DNA of 64,000 nt, taken from assembly GCF_031082405.1 (NCBI RefSeq), contig NZ_JAVHJU010000036.1, positions 313,791-377,790 of the forward strand, in the 5' to 3' direction. The translations under genes were made by a program, and so were the position numbers. Origin of the DNA: Amycolatopsis sp. A133 (GTDB lineage Bacteria > Actinomycetota > Actinomycetes > Mycobacteriales > Pseudonocardiaceae). Positions 59,901-64,000 of this stretch are shown one piece after another. Position 1 is the first letter of the stretch; each line of letters begins with the position of its first letter. Below the pieces are notes generated by a model. That model saw only the letters and a program-made list of their open reading frames with translations. It made no database searches and had not been told where the DNA came from.

Positions 59901-60327
59901 CGATGCGCTGCAGCAGCGGCAGCGCCCGGGTGACGGCGTCGAGCTCGGCGGGGGACAGCTCGTCCAGCAGTGCCTGGGCCAGCCACTCGTCCCGGTGCTG
60001 CTGGATCCCGCGCACGGTGTCCCGCCCGGCGCCGGACAGGCTGATCACGACGCGGCGCCGGTCGGCCGGATCGGGCGTGCGGGCGAGGTAGCCGAGCTCG
60101 TCGAGCACCCCGAGGGTGGCGGCCATCGACTGCTGCCGCACGTGCTCGGCGGCGGCGAGCTCACCCTGCGTGGCCGGGCCTTCCCGGTGGAGCCGGTGCA
60201 GCACGGCGGACTGCGAGGGCGTCAGGATCCCGGCGTTGTCGACCTGGCGCAGCCGCCGGTGCAGCTGCCCGACGACCCCGCGGACCCACCCGGCGCTCTC
60301 GGCCACGTGCGGAGGTACTTCGCCCAT
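59890..60327 (-). CDS. MarR-family transcriptional regulator
   Basis: 145 residues from ATG 60327 (GTG 60333 gives two more). The winged helix spans about 38-110 (ILTPSQSAVLHRLHREGPAT, EHVRQQSMAATLGVLDELGY, DPADRRRVVISLS). It precedes an MFS pump in the same direction. The CACAG-N5-CTGTG repeat over its start is a probable autoregulatory operator. Confidence 0.92.
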   Translation of the reverse strand: MGEVPPHVAESAGWVRGVVGQLHRRLRQVDNAGILTPSQSAVLHRLHREGPATQGELAAAEHVRQQSMAATLGVLDELGYLARTPDPADRRRVVISLSGAGRDTVRGIQQHRDEWLAQALLDELSPAELDAVTRALPLLQRIAEH

Positions 60328-60330
60328 GTA

Positions 60331-60345
60331 CACAGGTTAACTGTG
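60331..60345 (-). promoter_or_regulatory. MarR operator at the marR start
   Basis: cacag-gttaa-ctgtg is an inverted repeat directly at the 5' end of marR. A TTAAC centre with 5-bp arms fits MarR sites. Confidence 0.6.
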
Positions 60346-60404
60346 CAGTCCAGCCTGTGCATCGGGGTGTGACGAAGCCTTCTCGGGCCTTCGGGCGAGC
60401 AGCG

Positions 60405-60698
60405 CTACCCGAAGTACGCGAACTCGTTGACGCCGATGCCCTGGATCTGGTGCACGATGATCGCCGCGGCGACCAGGCCGACCACGATGAGCAGCGCGAG
60501 CACGCCCGGCCAGCGGTTCTGCCCCGGTTGCTGGTGGCCGCCCACGCGGCGCTCGCGTTTGCGGCGCTTCTTGAGGTCCTTCTTCGCGCCCAGCCAGGCG
60601 TCCCGCTCGGCGAACTTCTGCCAATCCGGGTTCATCAGGTCCGGGTGCGTCTCGAGGCGCCGGTCGTCCGGATCCTGCGGCTGCTGAGGCTGTGCCAT
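60405..60698 (-). CDS. Small single-helix membrane protein
   Basis: 97 residues: an acidic/Gln-rich N terminus (MAQPQQPQDPDDRRLETHPD), a strongly basic patch (KKDLKKRRKRERR), one membrane helix (about 63-84) and a short outer tail ending EFAYFG. It is divergent from valS with a 56-nt gap. Similar short proteins stand next to valS in related genomes as far as I recall; function unknown. Confidence 0.7.
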   Translation of the reverse strand: MAQPQQPQDPDDRRLETHPDLMNPDWQKFAERDAWLGAKKDLKKRRKRERRVGGHQQPGQNRWPGVLALLIVVGLVAAAIIVHQIQGIGVNEFAYFG

Positions 60699-60740
60699 CC
60701 CGAGTGCCTTCCCCCTGGGTGACCCGCCGTGACGGGTTCG

Positions 60741-60746
60741 TAGACT
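60741..60746 (+). promoter_or_regulatory. -10 box of valS, probably leaderless
   Basis: TAGACT ends 8 nt before the GTG start at 60755, so the transcript would begin at or next to the start codon. No ribosome site is seen between them. Confidence 0.5.
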
Positions 60747-60754
60747 TGTCCATT

Positions 60755-63376
60755 GTGACCGAGAACGCTCCGCAGCAGACCACCGACCTTCCGGGTGCCT
60801 GGGACCCGGCCGCCGAGGAAGCACCGATGTACGACCGCTGGGTAGCGGCCGGGTACTTCACGGCCGACGCCTCGTCGGGGAAGCCGCCGTTCTCGATCGT
60901 ACTGCCGCCGCCGAACGTCACCGGCAGCCTGCACATGGGCCACGCGCTCAACCACACCCTGATGGACGCCATGAGCCGCCGCCGTCGCATGCAGGGCTAC
61001 GAGGTGCTGTGGCTGCCGGGCATGGACCACGCGGGCATCGCGACGCAGAACGTCGTCGAGCGCCAGCTGGCCGGCGAGGGCCTTTCGCGCCACGACCTGG
61101 GCCGCGAGAAGTTCGTCGAGCGCGTCTGGGAGTGGAAGGCCGAGTACGGCGGCAAGATCCTCGGCCAGATGAAGCGCCTCGGCGACGGCGTCGACTGGTC
61201 GCGTGAGCGCTTCACCATGGACGAGAACCTGTCGAAGGCCGTCCAGACGGTGTTCAAGAACTTCTTCGACGAGGGCCTGATCTACCGGGCCGAGCGGATC
61301 ATCAACTGGTGCCCGCGCTGCCAGACGGCCCTGTCGGACATCGAGGTCGACCACAACGACGACGACGGCGAGCTCGTGTCGATCCGCTACGGCGACGGTG
61401 ACGGCGCGATCGTGGTCGCCACCACCCGCGCGGAGACGATGCTGGGCGACACCGCGGTCGCCGTCCACCCGGACGACGAGCGGTACGCGCACCTGGTCGG
61501 CACCGAGGTCGAGCTGCCGCTGACCGGCCGCCGCATCCCGATCGTGGCCGACAAGCACGTCGACCCGGAGTTCGGCACCGGTGCGGTGAAGGTCACCCCG
61601 GCGCACGACCCGAACGACTTCGAGATCGGCCGCCGCCACGACCTGCCGATGCTGACGATCATGAACGAGCGCGCCGAGATCACCGCGCCGGGACCGTTCC
61701 AGGGTCTCGACCGGTTCGAGGCGCGCCCGGCGGTCGTGGCCGCGCTGCGGGAGGCCGGCCGGATCGTCGCCGAGAAGCGGCCGTACGTGCACGCGGTCGG
61801 GCACTGCTCGCGCTGCGACACGGTGGTCGAGCCGCGGCTGTCGCTGCAGTGGTGGGTCAAGGTCGAGGAGCTGGCCAAGCTGGCCGGCGACGCGGTCCGC
61901 GACGGCCGCACCAAGATCCACCCGCCGGAGCTGGGCAAGCGCTACTTCGACTGGGTCGACAACATGCACGACTGGACGATCTCGCGCCAGCTGTGGTGGG
62001 GGCACCGCATCCCGGTGTACTACGGCCCGGACGGTGAAGTGGTGTGCGTCGGCCCGGACGAGCAGCCCCCGTCCGGTGAGGGCTGGACGCAGGACCCGGA
62101 CGTGCTGGACACGTGGTTCTCGTCCGGTTTGTGGCCGATGTCGACGCTGGGCTGGCCTTCGTCGTCGGAAGACCTGGCCAAGTTCTATCCCACCAGCGTG
62201 TTGTCGACCGGCTACGACATCCTGTTCTTCTGGGTCGTCCGGATGATGATGTTCGGCGTGCACCAGATGGACGGCAAGCAGCCGTTCGACCACGTGTACC
62301 TGCACGGCCTGATCCGTGACGCGCAGGGCAAGAAGATGTCCAAGTCGCGCGGCAACGTGATCGACCCGCTGGAGTGGATGGACGCGTACGGCGCGGACGC
62401 GACCAGGTTCACCCTGGCCCGCGGCGCGAACCCGGGCGCGGACATGGCACTGGCCGACGAGTGGGCGGCGGGCTCCCGCAACTTCTGCACGAAGCTGTGG
62501 AACGCCACGAAGTTCGCGATGATGAACGGGGCTTCGGTCGCCGCGCCGCTGCCTGCTGCGTCGTCGTTGACCGAAGCCGACCGCTGGATCCTGGGCCGCC
62601 TCGGCGCCCTGGTGTCCGAAGTGGACGGCCTGTTCGAGGACTTCCAGTTCGCGAAGGTGGCGGGCGCGCTCTACCAGTTCACCTGGAACGAGCTGTGCGA
62701 CTGGTACCTGGAGCTGGCGAAGGTCCAGCTGTACCAGGGTGATTCCTCGCGGGTCGCGGCGACGCGGTCGGTCCTGGGCCACGTGCTGGACACGGTGCTG
62801 AGGTTGCTGCACCCGTTCATCCCGTTCATCACGGAGAAGCTGTGGACGGCGTTGACGGGCGGCGCCTCGCTGGTGGTCGCGCCCTGGCCCGCGGCTCCCG
62901 AGGGATACGCGGACGCGGTGGCCGACGCCCGGATCGCGGACGTCCAGAAGCTGGTGACGGAGATCCGCCGCTTCCGCGCGGACCAGGGCCTGAAGCCGGG
63001 CCAGAAGGTGGCCTCCCGCTTGGCGGGTTACACGGGAGGGCACGAGGAAGCGGTCCGGTCGCTGGTGCGCCTGACCCCGCCTTCGGAGGACTTCGCGGCG
63101 AGCGCATCGCTGGAGGTGGCCCTGTCGGACGGCGTGGTGACGGTGGAGCTGGACCTGTCCGGAACGGTCGACGTGGCAGCAGAGCGCAAGAGGCTCCAGA
63201 AGGACCTCGCGGCAGCGGAGAAGGAGCTGTCGCAGACGGAGGCGAAGCTGGGCAACGAGGCATTCATCGCGAAGGCCCCGGAGCACGTGGTGGCGAAGAT
63301 CAAGACCCGCAAGGAAGCAGCGGTGGCGGACATCGACCGCATCACGGCTCGGCTGGCGGCCCTGCCGGCTTCCTGA
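60755..63376 (+). CDS. valS: Valyl-tRNA synthetase
   Basis: 873 residues from a GTG (MTENAPQQ). The class I signatures are LPPPNVTGSLHMGHAL (HIGH region) and KKMSKSRGNVID (KMSKS). The editing domain (about 200-335) has TTRAETMLGDTAVAVHP. The C-terminal coiled-coil arm (about 805-873; VAAERKRLQKDLAAAEKELS) grips tRNA and identifies ValRS rather than IleRS. It charges tRNA-Val with valine. Monocistronic: a strong hairpin follows. Confidence 0.97.
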   Translation: MTENAPQQTTDLPGAWDPAAEEAPMYDRWVAAGYFTADASSGKPPFSIVLPPPNVTGSLHMGHALNHTLMDAMSRRRRMQGYEVLWLPGMDHAGIATQNVVERQLAGEGLSRHDLGREKFVERVWEWKAEYGGKILGQMKRLGDGVDWSRERFTMDENLSKAVQTVFKNFFDEGLIYRAERIINWCPRCQTALSDIEVDHNDDDGELVSIRYGDGDGAIVVATTRAETMLGDTAVAVHPDDERYAHLVGTEVELPLTGRRIPIVADKHVDPEFGTGAVKVTPAHDPNDFEIGRRHDLPMLTIMNERAEITAPGPFQGLDRFEARPAVVAALREAGRIVAEKRPYVHAVGHCSRCDTVVEPRLSLQWWVKVEELAKLAGDAVRDGRTKIHPPELGKRYFDWVDNMHDWTISRQLWWGHRIPVYYGPDGEVVCVGPDEQPPSGEGWTQDPDVLDTWFSSGLWPMSTLGWPSSSEDLAKFYPTSVLSTGYDILFFWVVRMMMFGVHQMDGKQPFDHVYLHGLIRDAQGKKMSKSRGNVIDPLEWMDAYGADATRFTLARGANPGADMALADEWAAGSRNFCTKLWNATKFAMMNGASVAAPLPAASSLTEADRWILGRLGALVSEVDGLFEDFQFAKVAGALYQFTWNELCDWYLELAKVQLYQGDSSRVAATRSVLGHVLDTVLRLLHPFIPFITEKLWTALTGGASLVVAPWPAAPEGYADAVADARIADVQKLVTEIRRFRADQGLKPGQKVASRLAGYTGGHEEAVRSLVRLTPPSEDFAASASLEVALSDGVVTVELDLSGTVDVAAERKRLQKDLAAAEKELSQTEAKLGNEAFIAKAPEHVVAKIKTRKEAAVADIDRITARLAALPAS

Positions 63377-63382
63377 GGCTGT

Positions 63383-63427
63383 GGACAACGGCCCGGCACT
63401 CCTGCGCGGAGTGCCGGGCCGTTGTCC
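63383..63427 (+). terminator. 20-bp terminator hairpin after valS
   Basis: Arms 63383-63402 and 63408-63427 are perfect complements with loop tgcgc, 6 nt after the valS stop. The following stretch to 63581 has no gene I can support. Confidence 0.88.
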
Positions 63428-63581
63428 TTCCGCCCTGCTCCTGCCGCACGGCGCCGCCGCGTCCCGCGAACAGTGGGCAAAGGCGGCCCGGTTCACCGCC
63501 CTGGCCCCTCCTGCTCCGGCCTGACCACCGACGACAGCGGCCCGCTCACCGTCGAGAGAAGCCGTCTTGGACCGGACGTCG

Positions 63582-64000
63582 TCAGCGCAGCACCTTGAGG
63601 ACCACCGCCGCCACCCCGGCCATCCCGGCCTGCAGCGGGTGGTAGGCGGCCGCGGCGAAGATGTTCTGGTTCCTGCCGTTGATCCACGCCGAGCCGCCGC
63701 GTGCGCAGGCGTCGTGGCCGGTTGACGGGCCGAACGTGTCGACGTACTCCGCTGCGCCGTCCGCGGCCGCGTCCGCGAGGGCCGCGTTGAGGTCGCTTTC
63801 GACGCGGTTCAGCCAGGCGTAGTCGGCCTCGGCGAACGGGAGGACGTCCGGGCAGTAGCCGTTCTCCGGCGCGATCCGCGGGTAACCCACGACGATCACC
63901 CGCGCTCCCGGCGAGCGCTGGTGGATCGTGGCCAGGACGGCCTCGATCCGCGGCTGGATGGCGGTGATGGCCATCTGCACGGTGTCGACGCCGTTGACCG
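63582..64000 (-). CDS. SGNH/GDSL-type hydrolase, C-terminal part (cut by window end)
   Basis: At least 139 residues of the C-terminal part are present; the gene continues past 64000, so the GDSL nucleophile block is not seen. ARVIVVGYPRIAP with the following CPD, AAEYVDTF, GHDACARGG and AAAYHPLQAGM (His of the catalytic pair) match secreted SGNH lipases and esterases of actinobacteria, whose cysteines pair in disulfides. Probably exported, but the signal peptide lies outside the window. Confidence 0.82.
   Translation of the reverse strand, partial: VNGVDTVQMAITAIQPRIEAVLATIHQRSPGARVIVVGYPRIAPENGYCPDVLPFAEADYAWLNRVESDLNAALADAAADGAAEYVDTFGPSTGHDACARGGSAWINGRNQNIFAAAAYHPLQAGMAGVAAVVLKVLR

Noticed and set aside
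60331..60360. Further CACAG/CTGTG elements near marR as part of the PhoP-like regulon
   Set aside because: Spacing is 10 and 14 bp and the orientation is mixed, unlike the strict 11-bp arrays; read instead as a MarR operator.
60635..63496. 953-codon antisense frame opposite valS
   Set aside because: Repetitive Arg/Asp/Val text caused by codon bias; valS on the plus strand is certain.
63428..63530. Possible eroded alpha/beta-hydrolase start (LLLPHGAAASREQWAKAARF) behind the valS terminator
   Set aside because: The resemblance is about 20 residues, without start codon or downstream continuation, so too weak to list as a pseudogene.

Overview
The window is high-GC DNA with strongly GC-biased third codon positions, many GTG/TTG starts, frequent ATGA/GTGA/TGATG gene overlaps and an actinobacterial gene set: tig-clpP1-clpP2-clpX, valS, SARP, a DUF397/XRE pair, LCP and DUF3558-type proteins. 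It looks like a Pseudonocardiales chromosome, most likely Amycolatopsis or a close relative. The genus is an inference from gene content and style, not from a marker gene. No rRNA, tRNA, CRISPR array, transposase or integrase is visible.

Layout. 1-8 kb: a cut-off fragment resembling the start of tsaE, a large secreted sugar-dehydrogenase/ThuA/CBM6 fusion, xylose isomerase with a divergent ROK repressor, and a secreted GH99-like glycosidase. 8-15 kb: a secreted subtilase, a TetR-controlled ABC exporter, then a non-coding repeat and hairpin cluster. 15-25 kb: amidohydrolase, secreted GH92 mannosidase, TetR-controlled MFS pump, an XRE/DUF397 island with two small genes, DUF2127, a PP2C phosphatase, a SARP and a Tat-exported unknown. 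25-38.5 kb: two YkcB-like GT39 membrane glycosyltransferases, one with a GT2-GtrA partner and one behind an orphan histidine kinase. They flank a cyclase-Crp-membrane protein cluster, an XRE-type sensor/glycosyltransferase pair and a GNAT gene. 38.5-46.5 kb: a desaturase-reductase-ferredoxin fusion with TetR, then trigger factor, ClpP1P2 and ClpX. 46.5-64 kb: a MEDS/anti-sigma-like ATPase, an esterase, TetR with a carotenoid oxygenase, a formate/oxalate set (FdhD, OFA transporter with small subunit, SDR, FdhF-like molybdoenzyme), an LCP protein, a lipoprotein, a MarR-MFS pair, valS and an SGNH hydrolase cut by the window end.

How genes work together. GH99-like, GH92, subtilase and the GSDH/ThuA fusion form a secreted set suited to mannan-rich glycoprotein or sugar polymers, with sugar-type (ROK, LacI-like) operators. 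The best candidates for undescribed biology are three. (1) Direct repeats of CACAG phased at exactly 11 bp lie upstream of the GT2-GT39 operon and on both sides of the histidine kinase/DUF5666-like divergon, resembling mycobacterial PhoP boxes, while no response regulator gene is in the window. (2) A class III cyclase homologue and a Crp regulator precede two membrane-protein genes whose promoter region holds a near-perfect Crp-type palindrome. (3) An XRE-like protein with an uncharacterised C-terminal domain is translationally coupled to a GT-A type glycosyltransferase.
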